Numbered from the stretch's first letter, positions 39,899 to 50,458 are shown. The stretch: 64,000 bases of DNA from Megascapheus bottae (GCA_024803745.1 JANJXV010000025.1:22958610-23022609), one strand, 5' to 3'. Notes: generated by a model not told the origin, from the letters alone. Numbers and translations are program-made.

Positions 39899-41011
39899 TG
39901 AAATAATGTAGCCCAGGCCTTTACCTTTGCCTCTGCAGTGCTGGGATGGCAGGAACAACCCAGGCGATAGGAAATGTTTCTGAATAGGCTCTGCCCATCA
40001 CCTGACCAAGCTTTTGATAAAGCTGAAGATGGTGAGGTGGGAGGAAGTTGTGTGTTGGTTGTCCTAATGGGTTACGTGTCATCATTCCATTTCCCTGGGT
40101 TGCCAGACTTTCTGTAGGAGAACTCCCAGCCTGAATGCCCTGAAAGCTCTATTAATCTTTCTCTAACCCCATTAACACTCGCTGCGTATTTCCTGTGAGC
40201 AGCGATCGGCTGTGAGTGAAGTCTGTGGTTGAATTATCTGTCGCGGGCCCAGTGGCAGCTTGTACAATCGGAGAAGAATGGCTGTGAGCCACTCCCCGTG
40301 GGAAGAATGGGCAAGGGACGGGCAAGACCACTGAGTCACCTATCTGTTTTCCCTGCATGTGGGGTTCCACGCCTTTCCCCGTCTTCTCCTTCCCATCTGC
40401 TCACCCCCCTCCCCCCCGGAAAATCTGGAAAGGAAGATTTGATCATGAAGCAGTCGTTGAGAAGTTCATTTGATTCCACGTGTGGATTTTTCCACCACAA
40501 TCGATGGCAATTCCCCTGCCCCGCATCCCTAGCTCTCCCCATCCTTCTGCTTACTTTTTGAATGAGAAAGATGATCAGATGCTGTCGATTCACTGCTTGC
40601 ATGGAGGGAGACTTCCTCAGGAAAATTCCACACCCTGGGCTTAAGCTTGGGCTCTGATGAGACTCATTGCATCTTTGGCCCCTTCAGGTTCCTTAAGCCT
40701 GCTTCCCACTTTCTATAATCGGCCTTGTTTCAGGGTTTCTCCAGGTCAGCTGACCTGTGGGTAGTAGTGTAGGAACTGGTTGTTTGAATTATAAGAGAAT
40801 AGGGAAGAAAAAAGTAAGGTAGGGGGAAAGAAGTAGTTATCAGTCTTGCATATTTTATGGAAAATTTTCCATTTCTAATGAAATGAGATATAGATTTTTT
40901 TTTAAAAAATCATTTCTGTTTGGAAGATACGACTTAATGATATCTCTCTCCTGGTCTTGTCTTTCTCTTGGCTGATGGAGTGAAGGACTTTTTGTGTATC
41001 AGCTTCTCTAG
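39899..41011. other. SINE-free sequence with CNE-like core
   Basis: 40,140-40,560 is non-repetitive with scattered CpGs and AT-rich cores (CTCTATTAATC, CCCATTAACACTCGCTGCG, GCAGCGATCGGCTG, AATTATCTGTCGCG, CACAATCGATGGCAATTC). The CpGs and mixed composition suggest constraint. No exon is evident. Confidence 0.3.
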
Positions 41012-41110
41012 CCCCAGGCCCTTTGCACATGCTATTTGCTTTTTTTTCATCTCTTTACTTGGCTAAGTTTTATTTGACTTCTTAGATCCCCCCTTTTACC
41101 TCAGCTCCTT
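41012..41110. mobile_element. L2-like fossil
   Basis: 'CCAGGCCCTTTGCACATGCT' followed by 'CTCTTTACTTGGCTAAG' and 'CTCAGCTCCTTGAGGTC' matches the familiar L2 3' region ('GGGCCTTTGCACATGCTGTTCC...'). A second candidate piece lies at 41,256-41,350. Confidence 0.5.
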
Positions 41111-41567
41111 GAGGTCTTCTGGTTAGAGCTGCGTTGTTCATTGTAAATCGAATCATTCTTTTTTTTTTGTATAGGAGTCACAGGTGAAATGAAACAAGTT
41201 GGTGGTGTTAACGGTTCTGTGAGTCAACTCCTTTGTGTCCTAGCCTGGAACTTCTTGGGGAGAGCCAGCATTGCAGTTGGTCTTGCTTGATGGTGTGTTT
41301 GAAATCCTTAGATTGGTACAGTAGAGACTCCACACACGTTTGTCAACTGATTACCAAATGGAATGAGAGCATGTCTCATTGGGTCCAGGGACCAAACAGC
41401 AATTAAGCCTTGTCCTACTGGATTTAAACATGACTGGGCTGGTAGAGGGCAGAGATGATAAGCACGCTTTGTGTACTGCAGCCTAATTGCTTAGAGGTCA
41501 TACTAGACATGTAACACTGGGTGAGCAGCTGGAAGTCGTGCCCTAAGTGAATGCAAACCAACTTCCA

Positions 41568-41741
41568 AGCCCGGTGCCCGGTGGCTCGTGCCTGGCCTCC
41601 TAGCTGCTCAGGAGGCTGAGATCTGAGGATCTCGGTTCAAAGCCAGCTTGGGAAAGAAAAGTCTGTGAACTCCATACCAAATGCTCAGGGACATCACGCA
41701 GGCCCTGAGTTCAAGCCCCAGGACAAGTACCAAAAAAAAAA
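41568..41741 (+). mobile_element. 7SL/Geo SINE, internally deleted
   Basis: Sense head 'CCGGTGGCTCGTGCCTGGCC', 'AGCTGCTCAGGAGGCTGAGA', then a jump to the right-monomer end 'AGGCCCTGAGTTCAAGCCCC' and an A-run. The A-box part of the right monomer is missing. Confidence 0.88.
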
Positions 41742-42019
41742 TGGGGAGGCGGAGGGGATGAGGTGGTGGTCCCCACTTTCTGGGAGCAGATGAGACCAAG
41801 TCCAAGGAAGGTAAAAGCCAGACACCCCGCTACTCAGCTCAGCAACTCCCAGTGGCTTTCCCTCCTGGGAAGTGGGAGAGAAGGGGAAGGAGGTGATCCC
41901 AAAAGACCCAAAGTGAGTTTATTCTGAGAATCATCCTCATTTCAGAGAGGCCTCCTGTCTCTGACCTTAGAGGAAGGAGGTGATTATGGGATGGGGGATG
42001 TTTGTTTCTTTCTCCTGTA

Positions 42020-42257
42020 CCAGCTTCTTCTTGGGTAGGGCTTGAACTCAGGGGCCTGGGCGCTGTCCCTGAGCTCTTCTGCTGAAGGTTAGCATTCTAT
42101 CACCTAAGCCACAGTGCCACTTCTGGCTTTCTAGTGGTTCATTATTAGAGCTAGGTCTCTTGGCCTTTCCTGCCCCAGGCCGCCTTTGAACTTCGATCCA
42201 CAGATCTCAGCCTCCTGCATAGCCACGATTACAGCCGTGAGCCACTAGTGCTTCACT
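42020..42257 (-). mobile_element. 7SL/Geo dimeric SINE
   Basis: Antisense copy: 'GGGCTTGAACTCAGGGGCCT', 'TAAGCCACAGTGCCACTTCT', 'GATCTCAGCCTCCTGCATAG', 'GTGAGCCACTAGTGCTTCAC'. Confidence 0.92.
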
Positions 42258-42771
42258 TTCCAGTGTGAACCCCAAAGAGTCCGGCATTGCTGTGCCTGGA
42301 AGTGGCTGGCCCAGGCTAAGTATCCACCTGGACGCTGCTGCTGGGATCCGGGGCCAGCGTGGCTCCTGGGCAGGGAGTGGGGGACAGGCCAGGGGGACCC
42401 TTCCAGGTCCTCATCTCCGAGGAAGGAAATGTCTACAGGGAAGGCTCAGGAATGAAGTGGGGTGCAGTCTGGCTTTCGCCTTTCTCTTCGGAAGCTTCTT
42501 TCACCCTTCATTCCTTCATTTGACATTCCTTTTCCCTTTGCGTCTTTCTTTTTCTCCGGGACAGTTTTTCTTTATTACATTTGTTTGCTGGAAAATTCTA
42601 CTCACTTTAGAAATGGCAGGGAGCCGTGGGCGTTTCATTCTTTTTTTCCTGTGTGTTCCCATAACGCTAGCCTTTGATTTACACCGCTGCCAATGATGAT
42701 GTAGCAGAATTGTCTTCCCTCCCTCCCTTTCCTCTTCCCTCCCTCTCCCTCTCTTTCTCTTTTTCTTTTTT
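42258..42771. other. Unique sequence and CT-rich tract
   Basis: Unique DNA to about 42,710, then a CCCT/CTTT-rich run to the tail of the next SINE. The frame at 42,265-42,696 has no recognisable domain. Confidence 0.5.
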
Positions 42772-42988
42772 CCCAGTCCTGGGACTTGAACTCAGGGCCT
42801 GGGCATTATCTCTCAGCGTCGTTGTTGTTGTTGTTCAAGGCTAGCACTCTACCACTTTGAGCCACTGCTCCACTTCTGGTTATCTGGTAGTTCATGGACT
42901 TTCTTACCTGGGCTGGCTTTGAACCTCAACCCTCAGGTCTCCGCCTCCTGAGTAGCTGGAATGGGCATGAGCTACCAGCACCCAGCCC
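42772..42988 (-). mobile_element. 7SL/Geo dimeric SINE with internal (GTT)n
   Basis: Antisense copy: 'CAGTCCTGGGACTTGAACTC', a GTT run at the internal T-rich site (42,819-42,834), 'CTACCACTTTGAGCCACTGC', 'CTCCGCCTCCTGAGTAGCTG'. Confidence 0.92.
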
Positions 42989-43019
42989 CATTCAATGGTA
43001 ACTTCTTCTCCATTCAATG

Positions 43020-43100
43020 GTAAAGCCTTGGAAGGCAATGACCATGTCATTTATCTTCAATAACTCTAAATGTGGTGGAACATAATAAGCATTAAGCAAA
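43020..43100. mobile_element. L2-like fossil
   Basis: 'GGCAATGACCATGTCATTTA' and 'GGTGGAACATAATAAGCATT' fit the ancient pattern 'GGGACCATGTCT...GGCACATAGTAGGCGCTCA' found in L2-type 3' ends. Confidence 0.4.
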
Positions 43101-43998
43101 ATGTTTCTTGTATTGAAAAGGTCCTCTAACCCTGCACTTGTCAGGGTTCAGCCACTGCCTCAGTCACACAGTATTTTCCTGGGCCCTGGAGGATGCTGGC
43201 TACATCCTGTCCAGAATCTCAGGAGAGGGGGGGCATTGGCGACCAGTTTGGTGATGAGCAGTGCATTGCTTATGGCAGAGGCAGTGTGGCAAGGGGGAAA
43301 TGGAATAAAAGGAATCGTAAAGTGGTGACCAGAATACCCAAGTGGACCAAAGTTTGCTTGGGCAAATACTGAAGACATCAGCTAGAAAGCCAATCCTTTC
43401 CATGAGCTCGGCAGGTAAGGGGAGAACGCGAGCCGGCTGCTATCCATTCTTGGGGTATGAACATCTCATTTATAAAAATATCGATTCCCTCTTCTTTGGA
43501 AGTCACTGATTAATTATATTTTGGGAGAGAAACGAAATCGTTCCCAGGTCTCTGCAGGGCTTACTAGTCTCATTTCACGATGTCCCCGTCCCCTTTTCCC
43601 ATGGAAAGCCTTATTTTTCAAGATGGCAGCTCCCCCTGCTCCTGGGAGAGGTGGGAAGGAGGCTGGGTGGGGCCTGAGTTGACAGGACAGGAAGGAGCGC
43701 CCCTCTCTGAGGACTTTCTGGGTGGCTTGCAAATAGAAATGGAGTGAAAGCATGAGGTGTGAGATTTGTGTGCATGGAAATAGAAATCATACTTTTTTTT
43801 GGGATCACATGTGGGGCTCAAACCCAGAAAGCAGCAATCTTCTTAGAAGGGATGGAATTCCAAAGTCCTCCAGGTTCACATGGGAAAAGCCATCAGCCAT
43901 AGAATGGAGTGGAAGATGACTGGAAAAGCACTGTAAAACTCCACTTTTCTACCAGGGAAAGCTCCCTGGTAGAAAAGATCAGACCTCTACAGGCTGTA
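43101..43998. other. Unique sequence, no gene seen
   Basis: Non-repetitive apart from the hairpin at 43,944-43,977. Overlapping frames show no domain. Confidence 0.45.
43944..43977. repeat. Perfect inverted repeat (hairpin), 15-bp arms
   Basis: CTTTTCTACCAGGGA (43,944-43,958) is followed by the loop AAGC and its exact reverse complement TCCCTGGTAGAAAAG (43,963-43,977). It is not part of a recognisable repeat. It may come from a template-switch event; too short for a typical microRNA precursor. Confidence 0.95.
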
Positions 43999-44225
43999 GC
44001 TGGGTGCTGGTGGCTCTGGCCTGTAATCTGAGCTATTCTGGAGGCTGAAATGGGAGGATGGAGGGTCAAAGCCTGCGCAGACAGGAAGGTTCATAAGACT
44101 CTTCCTTACCTTCAAAAAGCTGGAAATGGGGCTGTGGCTCAAGTGGTAGAGCACCATTCCTAAACAACAACAACAAAAACTAAGAGACAGTGCTCAGGCC
44201 TTGCGTTCAAGTCTCAGGACTGGCA
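43999..44225 (+). mobile_element. 7SL/Geo dimeric SINE
   Basis: Sense copy: 'GCTGGGTGCTGGTGGCTCTG', 'AATGGGGCTGTGGCTCAAGT', an AAC run at 44,164-44,179, 'CAGGCCTTGCGTTCAAGTCT', 'CAGGACTGGCA'. The tail becomes (CA)n. Confidence 0.93.
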
Positions 44226-44238
44226 TGGGTGCATGCAT

Positions 44239-44295
<57 letters not shown>
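44239..44295. repeat. (CA)n microsatellite at a SINE tail
   Basis: A pure CA run after the preceding sense SINE. Confidence 0.95.
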
Positions 44296-44296
<1 letters not shown>

Positions 44297-44457
44297 CAGT
44301 AGAGTCTCTGCTTAATATCAGAACTCTACAGGATAAAGGACAAGAGGTGATTTTCTGGGCTCTCATTATATTAAGAAAGCCACTGTTAATACTTTCAGTA
44401 TGTGTTCTCCATATTCGAATACTGCTCATTTATTATTGACATTGTGTAAGTGTTCTT

Positions 44458-44460
<3 letters not shown>

Positions 44461-44505
<45 letters not shown>
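44461..44505. repeat. (GT)n microsatellite at a SINE tail
   Basis: A pure GT run joined to the tail of the following antisense SINE. Confidence 0.95.
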
Positions 44506-44506
<1 letters not shown>

Positions 44507-44720
44507 ATGGGGCTTGAACTCAGCCTGGGTGCTGTCCCTGAGCTCTTCAGCTCAAGGCTACTGCCCTACTCTTGAGCCAAGCCCCATTTCCCATTTTCTA
44601 GAGGTTAATTGGAGATAAGAGTCTCTGGTCCTTTTGTGCCTGGGCTGGCTTTGAACCTTGATCCTCAAATCTCAGCCTCCTGAGTAGCTAGGATTTCAGG
44701 CGTGAGCCACTGCGCTGGCT
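44506..44720 (-). mobile_element. 7SL/Geo dimeric SINE
   Basis: Antisense copy: 'CATGGGGCTTGAACTCAGCC', 'GTTAATTGGAGATAAGAGTC', 'CTCAGCCTCCTGAGTAGCTA', 'GGCGTGAGCCACTGCGCTGG'. Confidence 0.92.
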
Positions 44721-44789
44721 GCTCTCCATTCTTGTCTTTCAAACATGCTTCTCCCCCCACCCCCGCAACTCCCCCCACACAATGGGGGG

Positions 44790-45110
44790 AAATGTGCCAT
44801 ATATTTGTTTCATAATGTCTTCAGGTAGCTCCCTGTTGTGGGATAATTAGAACATTTCTGGTTTCCTTGTTTTACTATTGAAATTACAGTGCAGTTAGCA
44901 GTGAGATAGATAATGCTTTGGTGTATCTCCAGATCTGTCCATAAGCCGTGTTGCTTTGAGGAGGAGTTGCCTGGGCAAAGACTATTTGTGTTCTCTGGGC
45001 TTTTCCCATATGCTTCACACTGTCTTGCAGAAAATGAACATCAATTTACCTTTCCACTGGTACTGGTTTTCTTTCACCTTTGTGAAGACATAATATTGGC
45101 ATCATTGGGA
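44790..45110. mobile_element. Old LINE-1 3'-UTR-like fossil
   Basis: 'AACATTTCTGGTTTCCTTGT', 'TTTACTATTGAAATTACAGT' and 'GAGGAGTTGCCTGGGCAAAG' follow the order of a common old L1M 3' region ('...TTTTTGCTATTACAAACAATGC...GTGGAATTGCTGGGTCAAAG...'). Confidence 0.4.
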
Positions 45111-45182
45111 AAAAAAAATGTTTTTCAACCGGAAAGACACACAGAGAGAATGTGCTATCCTTTTCCTCTGCTTCTTTTTTCC

Positions 45183-45250
45183 TGTGTGGTACAGAAGGTG
45201 GAGCCCAGAACCTCGTGCATGCTAGGTAGGGCTCTTCCACAAAGCCGCAC
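45183..45250 (-). mobile_element. Old ID-like SINE monomer
   Basis: 'TGTGGTACAGAAGGTGGAGC', 'CCTCGTGCATGCTAGGTAGG' and 'GCTCTTCCACAAAGCC' match the antisense of a tRNA-derived ID unit. A CCCT-rich tract follows at 45,253-45,310. Confidence 0.55.
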
Positions 45251-45310
45251 CATCCTCTCTCCCTCCCTCTTTCCCTCCCTCCCTTCCTTCTTCTTTCTCC
45301 TCCTCTTTCT

Positions 45311-45775
45311 ACAGCAGGTTGATGAAAATATAATGCAGTCCTTGAATAAGTAGCAGTCAAGACTTCAGTACAGTCTCAATGTATTCATAAGATTGAGCAA
45401 ACATTACTAAAAGTCTATTTTAGCATCTTTTTATCTCCTCAAAAGAAATCATGCAATTCCTAGGATTGTCTTCCATCTCCTTCTCTCCAAAGACAACCAA
45501 CGATCTCTGATTTCTATATTTGAATCTATCTATCTACCTACCTAATAGCATTTTAATTTTAGTGGAATCCAATTTCTGTTCTCTTTTTCCTCTTGTGCTT
45601 TTGTTGTCAGTGGTATGAAAGCATTGTTCCCCACCCCCACCCCAAACCCAGGGACAATCTACTCACTCTTTCTTCCAGTAGCTTGCTATATTCAGTAGCA
45701 CTGAATTTTAAAAGGAGTATTCAGGTTCTATACCCATATTTTGAATTTTGTAGATTTTTATGGTTATCTGCCTTC
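45311..45775. other. AT-rich unique sequence, no gene seen
   Basis: No assignable repeat; possibly decayed LINE DNA. Confidence 0.4.
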
Positions 45776-45865
45776 CTTTCTTTTAAAAGATTTATGATTC
45801 TAACGGTGATGTACAGAGGAGTTACAGTTATGGGGGATGTAGACTTGAGAGTAGTCCTGGAATGA
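45776..45865. mobile_element. Fragment related to the 20.2-kb LINE 3' end
   Basis: 'GGTGATGTACAGAGGAGTTA' and 'CAGTTATGGGG' resemble 'GTTGTTCAGAGGGGTTTCAGTT' at about 20,238, suggesting the same retroelement family. Confidence 0.35.
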
Positions 45866-45959
45866 AAGTTCTTTAGACCCCCATCTTGCTCAATGGCTGA
45901 ACCACTGATACAGTTTTGTCGTCCCTGTGACCCAGGGCTCATCATAGCTGGATGGCCCA

Positions 45960-46110
45960 GGGAAGCTGATGTGGGGGTGATCATAGCCTATGCCTGGGAA
46001 TAAAGCAAGACCCTCCCTTAGAAATAACCAAGGCCAAAAGGAACTGGTTGTGTGGTTCAAGTGGTAGAGCATCTGCCTAGCGAGTTGAGAGCCCAGATTC
46101 CAACCTCTAA
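45960..46110 (+). mobile_element. Possible old B1-dID-type dimer
   Basis: 'GGTGATCATAGCCTATGCCT', 'GGGAATAAAGCAAGACCCTC' look like a B1-like right end, followed by an ID-type unit, 'TTGTGTGGTTCAAGTGGTAG' and 'AGCATCTGCCTAGCGAG'. This order (B1 part, then ID part) matches the B1-dID family known from squirrel-like and other rodents. Confidence 0.5.
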
Positions 46111-46402
46111 TTCCTTAAAAAAATTACATATATATATATATATATGACAGCAAGTACTCATCAAAAGAAATATTTTTCATCTGCATTAATATAAGCCCAC
46201 GTATTTTCAAAGAGACCTTCAGGATGAGTGCGGAGAGGGTTGTTGCATGACAATAGGGGAAGTGATTTATCAGGAAAATCTATACCTGTGGATATAAGCA
46301 GGTAGATTAAACTCTGCAAGGTCGATAGTGAGAATGTTTCAAGGGAAACCGCTAGAACATCCACCATTGAGACAGGGGAGAGTTTGACCATTTCTTCTCA
46401 GG

Positions 46403-46404
<2 letters not shown>

Positions 46405-46452
<48 letters not shown>
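46405..46452. repeat. (CA)n microsatellite
   Basis: A pure CA run with no recognisable SINE adjoining. Confidence 0.95.
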
Positions 46453-46453
<1 letters not shown>

Positions 46454-46554
46454 CTACACACACAAATTATATAGTTCTAGAAAACCTGTGTAACAAAACT
46501 CTGTGTTGAGTAATGCAACATTAGCAGGTACAATTTAAAGAATAGAAGAATTCT

Positions 46555-47020
46555 GAGGATTTACAGTTTGAAGCCAGCCTGAGTAGGAAAGTCTCTCTCT
46601 CTCTGTCTCTCTCGCTCTCTCTCTCTCTTGCTCTCTGGGTTATGGGACATGCACTCTGGACCTGGGCACTGTTCCTGAATTCTTCAGCTCCAGGCTACTG
46701 CCCTACCCCTAGAGCCACAGTGCCACTTCTGGTTTTCTGGTGGTTAATTGGAGACAAGAGCCTCATGGACTTTTTAGTGCCAAGGATGGCTTTGAACCAC
46801 GATCCTCAGATCTCAGCCTCCTGAGTAGCTAGGATTACAGGTGTGAGACACAGCGCCCAGCTTCTATGAAACTCTTATTTCCAATAAACCACCAGAAAAC
46901 TGGAAGTGGAGCTATGGCTCAAAGTGAAAGAGTGCTAGCTGTGAGCAAAAAGAGCTCAGGGACAATGCCCAGGCCCAGGTCTTAAGTTCAAGCCCCACAA
47001 CTGACCAAAAAAAAAAAAAA
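46555..47020 (+). mobile_element. 7SL/Geo SINE split by a nested SINE
   Basis: Sense left part at 46,555-46,594 ('CAGTTTGAAGCCAGCCTGAG', 'TAGGAAAGTCT') resumes at 46,863 ('TCTATGAAACTCTTATTTCC', 'GGAGCTATGGCTCAAAGTGA', 'GTTCAAGCCCCACAACTGAC', A-run). In intact copies these two parts are contiguous, so the middle 270 bp is a later insertion. Confidence 0.93.
46592..46862 (-). mobile_element. Nested 7SL/Geo SINE with (TC)n tail
   Basis: Antisense copy whose tail is the TC run 46,592-46,635, followed by 'GGACCTGGGCACTGTTCCTG', 'AGAGCCACAGTGCCACTTCT', 'GTTAATTGGAGACAAGAGCC', 'CTCAGCCTCCTGAGTAGCTA'. It is inserted in a sense copy of the same family. Confidence 0.93.
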
Positions 47021-47274
47021 GAGGAAAAAAACCCTACATATTTACTGTATTCAAAAGAAAAATTACAAAATATCTATTCTTTATATTAGGAAAATACACA
47101 CAGAAAACCATTGGATCCCACAAATTCAGCAATGTATATTTAATAATAATTAAGAAATGTTTATGATTAAAGGCAAACTTGTTGAAAGTTTGAGAGGTAA
47201 CAGTTCCTTACCTCTTTTAACAATTCTATTCTTGAGCAAAGACTTGCAAATGCTCAGATTGAGTATTTTTCTTT
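47021..47274. other. AT-rich unique sequence
   Basis: No recognisable feature. Confidence 0.4.
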
Positions 47275-47503
47275 TGTGCCAGTCCTGGGGCTCGAACTCA
47301 GGGCCTGGGTGCAATCTCTGAGCTTTTCCACTCAAGGCTGGTGTTCTACTACTTGAGCCACATCTCCACTTGTGGCTTTTTGCTGGTTCACTGGAGATAA
47401 GAGTGTCACAGACTTTCCTATCCAGACTGGCTTTACACCTGGATCCTCAGTTCTTAGCCTCTTGACTGGCTAGGATTACAGATATGAGCCAATAGTGCCT
47501 TTC
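47275..47503 (-). mobile_element. 7SL/Geo dimeric SINE
   Basis: Antisense copy: 'CAGTCCTGGGGCTCGAACTC', 'CTACTTGAGCCACATCTCCA', 'GGTTCACTGGAGATAAGAGT', 'TTGACTGGCTAGGATTACAG'. Confidence 0.92.
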
Positions 47504-48035
47504 TTCTTCAACTGTGTCTTGCCTCTTGCTTCATAGGGAAAAAAAAACCCCAAACAAACAGTGATTTAAATTTTACTAATAGTGCAATAACTCATTGAGT
47601 TAACAAGAGCTGTTCAGAAGGGGAAGCAGGTTAGAGGTCTTAATTTCCAGGCATGGCAGCCATGTGTGAGGCATATCTGGGGATTAAGTGAATTCGCTGT
47701 AGGACTTGTTTCTTTCACATTTTCACAGGAAACAAGGGAATAATTTATTTTCCACACTCAATAGGGAAGATGGATGATTTGTTAGTAACCTCACCGTCTA
47801 ATTTTGATAGTCTCTTTATGTGCAGGTATAATGTCTGCCTTTTTTTTTTTTTGAGCAGTTCTCTGGGAATTGAAGAAACAGTTCTTTCTTTTCTTTGTGA
47901 AATTTCTCAGTAATAGTTAAAAAAAAACCCAAGGAGGGCTTAACTGGAAAAATCCTTGGATTTATATGAAGAGAAAAGAAATAGACCAAGTTACTTCAAA
48001 CATCCACTAAGAAAAAGAAATAAATTTAAAAAAAT
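47504..48035. other. AT-rich unique sequence, no gene seen
   Basis: Contains A-runs and T-runs (47,840) but no recognisable element or frame. Confidence 0.45.
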
Positions 48036-48260
48036 GAGCCTTGGTGATACACGCCTGAAATCTTAGCTACTTAGAAAGTGGAGCTCCCCAGGACCGTGGT
48101 TCAAAGCCAGACGAGGCAGAAAAGTCCATGCGGCTTCATTTCCTAACAAAACAATAAAAAGCCAGGTTGGAGGCGTGGTTTACGTGGTAGGGCACCAGCA
48201 GTGAGGTAAAAAGCTGAGCTAGAGTGTGAAACCCTGAGTTCAAACTTGAGTACCAGCAAA
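48036..48260 (+). mobile_element. 7SL/Geo dimeric SINE, diverged
   Basis: Sense copy: 'GATACACGCCTGAAATCTTA', 'GGACCGTGGTTCAAAGCCAG', 'GGAGGCGTGGTTTACGTGGT', 'CCTGAGTTCAAACTTGAGTA'. Confidence 0.88.
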
Positions 48261-48471
48261 GGAGAGGCAGGTAAGTGAAAAGACACCCATTTGTGATATT
48301 TTATTACAAGTAAGTTGTGAAAGGAAATGGATGTCGAGAGCATGCAGTTGGAATGGGGCAGCATTTCCATGTGTGCACATGCCAAACATAATCAGATTCC
48401 TCAAATGAAGTGTCACACACTAAACATCCAGTGAACTTCAACAAAGTTGGTGTGTGTGTATGTGTGTGCGT

Positions 48472-48685
48472 TCCTGTGTCTTGGGGCTTGAACTCAGGGT
48501 CCACCCCGAGCTTTTTCACTCTAGGCTGGTGCACTAATACTTGAGCATCAGCTCCACTTCCAGCATTTTGGTGGTTAACTGGAGATAGGAGTTTCATGGA
48601 CTTTCCTGCCCTGGCTGGCTTGGAACTGCTGTCTTCAAATCTTGTTCTCCTAAGTAGCTAAGATTATAGGCATGAGCATCCAGCT
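48472..48685 (-). mobile_element. 7SL/Geo dimeric SINE
   Basis: Antisense copy preceded by a short TG run: 'CTTGGGGCTTGAACTCAGGG', 'GAGCATCAGCTCCACTTCCA', 'GGTTAACTGGAGATAGGAGT', 'CTCCTAAGTAGCTAAGATTA'. Confidence 0.9.
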
Positions 48686-49269
48686 TCCTTATGAAATTAT
48701 TTTGTGTGCTTGTTTTCCTTTTCCCTATTCTGGAAGCAAGTCCTAAATTCAGATTTGTGGTCTGCAAATATTTCCCCTACATCTTGTCTTTACATTCTGC
48801 TTCTGTGAGGTACACAAATCAAACATTTACACATACCATTCATGTTTATACAACGTACAGAATCCACACCATCTCAGTGAAAAAGCGGACTGATTTATAA
48901 ATATTCACAGAACTGGACCAGTTAGATAGACTTGACAGTCTAACATCAGAATGTTCCATCTGCCAGTGCTGGTCTCTGGAACCATAAATAAAACCTGGCT
49001 GGGACTGGAGGGTTGTGAGTTCGAGGCCAGCAGCTGAACACTGGAAGAACACACACACACACACACACACACGATCACATTTATGCACACAGCCAGGTAA
49101 CAGTTACACCAATGATAGCCAAGTTCATCCTGGTTCCAGTGGATTCAAGACTCACTGTGGCCCTTTTTGAATCGTGGGAACTGAATTTGAACCATAGTTT
49201 CAAGGGTGGGTATGCCATTCAAAAGGAACCACTCACAGGCCTGGAACAACGGACTGGGAGACAGAAAGT
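48686..49269. other. Unique sequence with short (CA)n at 49,050-49,072
   Basis: Non-repetitive. 'GGGTTGTGAGTTCGAGGCCA' near 49,010 may be a tiny B1-like end. No coding signal. Confidence 0.4.
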
Positions 49270-49445
49270 CTATTTCCGCGACTGTTGCTGAGCTAGGAAG
49301 TGTGAAATGGAGAAGCTGCCATCTTGCCAATGTGGGGAGCAGACTTCTATTAGAGAGAGGAGAAAACGCAGGAGGAAAAAGATGTCAGAGCTGGGGAGAC
49401 AGACTCTGGGTGCTGCTGAATTCCCCTGGATTCAGCCATACCTGA
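49270..49445 (+). mobile_element. Possible ancient LTR fragment (MaLR/ERVL type)
   Basis: 'CAATGTGGGGAGCAGACTTC', 'GAGAGAGGAGAAAACGCAGG' and 'CCCCTGGATTCAGCCATACC' then 'TGAAAC' recall the middle of old MLT-type LTRs ('CCCTGGATYCAGCCATGCCTGAAG'). Tentative. Confidence 0.3.
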
Positions 49446-50230
49446 AACATAAAGAAACATAGGGGTTCACCTCCACCCTTCCTTCCTTCCTCTCCCTATT
49501 TCCTCTTAATTTCCCTGTTTTGATCGGACGGAGAGGGTTTACACCCACAGTGCCTTGAGGTTTTCATTTGATCAGTAACTGGAAAATGACAGACGGGACA
49601 TTAACAGTTCTGAAACCTGGTTCATGGTTTCATTCATTTCTTCCCTAGGAGAATTGGAATCCAACCTCTTCAAGTTCTGTCTCAGGAAGCTGCTGTCTGC
49701 TCTGAGGGGTCTCCCCTAACTCCCTGACTATGACACAAGCCTTCTGCATGCCCAGCATTCACAGGGAGACCAAGAATTTTTGACCCCATGATTTCCTAAG
49801 CATATGGACTCCAGGTAAGCAGAGCAGTGCCATTAACCCCAGCACAGATGCACACTTCGGGGCTCTTTGGCTGTCAGGCTGCAGTCTTGGGGAAGTTCAC
49901 AGCTAGTCTTGCAGCTGGAGAGGTGTAAGGAGAAATAGTGCTGCCTTTCTGCCACCTGTGTACAACATCTACTAAGACAACCACAGCCACCGTGCCTAGT
50001 GAGACAGAGGGAGCAGAGGTGCCTTGGGAAATGACCTTCAGATGTCCTCCAGTGATTTCCCATGAGGCTGTGGGCTGTGCTGTCTCTCTGCCTGAGTTCT
50101 TCTCCCTGAGTTTTTCTTCCAAAAATGTCCCAGGGAACCCCGTTTACATAGCTCTTCTGGTTCCTCTTTCTAGCCAACCTTCTTCGTCTTCTCATCTTCA
50201 CGTGCGCTGGGTCTTTCTTTTTTCTTTTTC
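49446..50230. other. Unique sequence, no gene seen
   Basis: Frames at 49,833-50,201 on both strands have no recognisable domain. Confidence 0.45.
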
Positions 50231-50458
50231 ACCAGTCCTGTGGCTTGAACTCTGGCCCTGAGTGCTGTTTCTGAGCCCCTGTTGCTCAAGACTAGTATTC
50301 TATCTATCTGTTGGAACCACAGCACCACTTCTGGATTTACCTGTGATTAATTGGAGATAAGAGTCTCATGGACTTTTCTGCCTGGGCTGGTTTTGAATGG
50401 CGATGCTCAGATCTCAGCTTCCTGAGTAGCTATGATTATAGGCAGGAGCCACCTGGGT
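50231..50458 (-). mobile_element. 7SL/Geo dimeric SINE
   Basis: Antisense copy: 'CCAGTCCTGTGGCTTGAACT', a TATC duplication near 50,301, 'GATTAATTGGAGATAAGAGT', 'CAGCTTCCTGAGTAGCTATG'. Confidence 0.92.

Noticed and set aside
39575..39958. KEGRKEGRKE / FLPSFLPS frames
   Set aside because: Same cause: a (TTCC)n array of about 180 bp.
43944..43977. MicroRNA precursor
   Set aside because: The stem is only 15 bp with a 4-nt loop, much shorter than a typical animal pre-miRNA.
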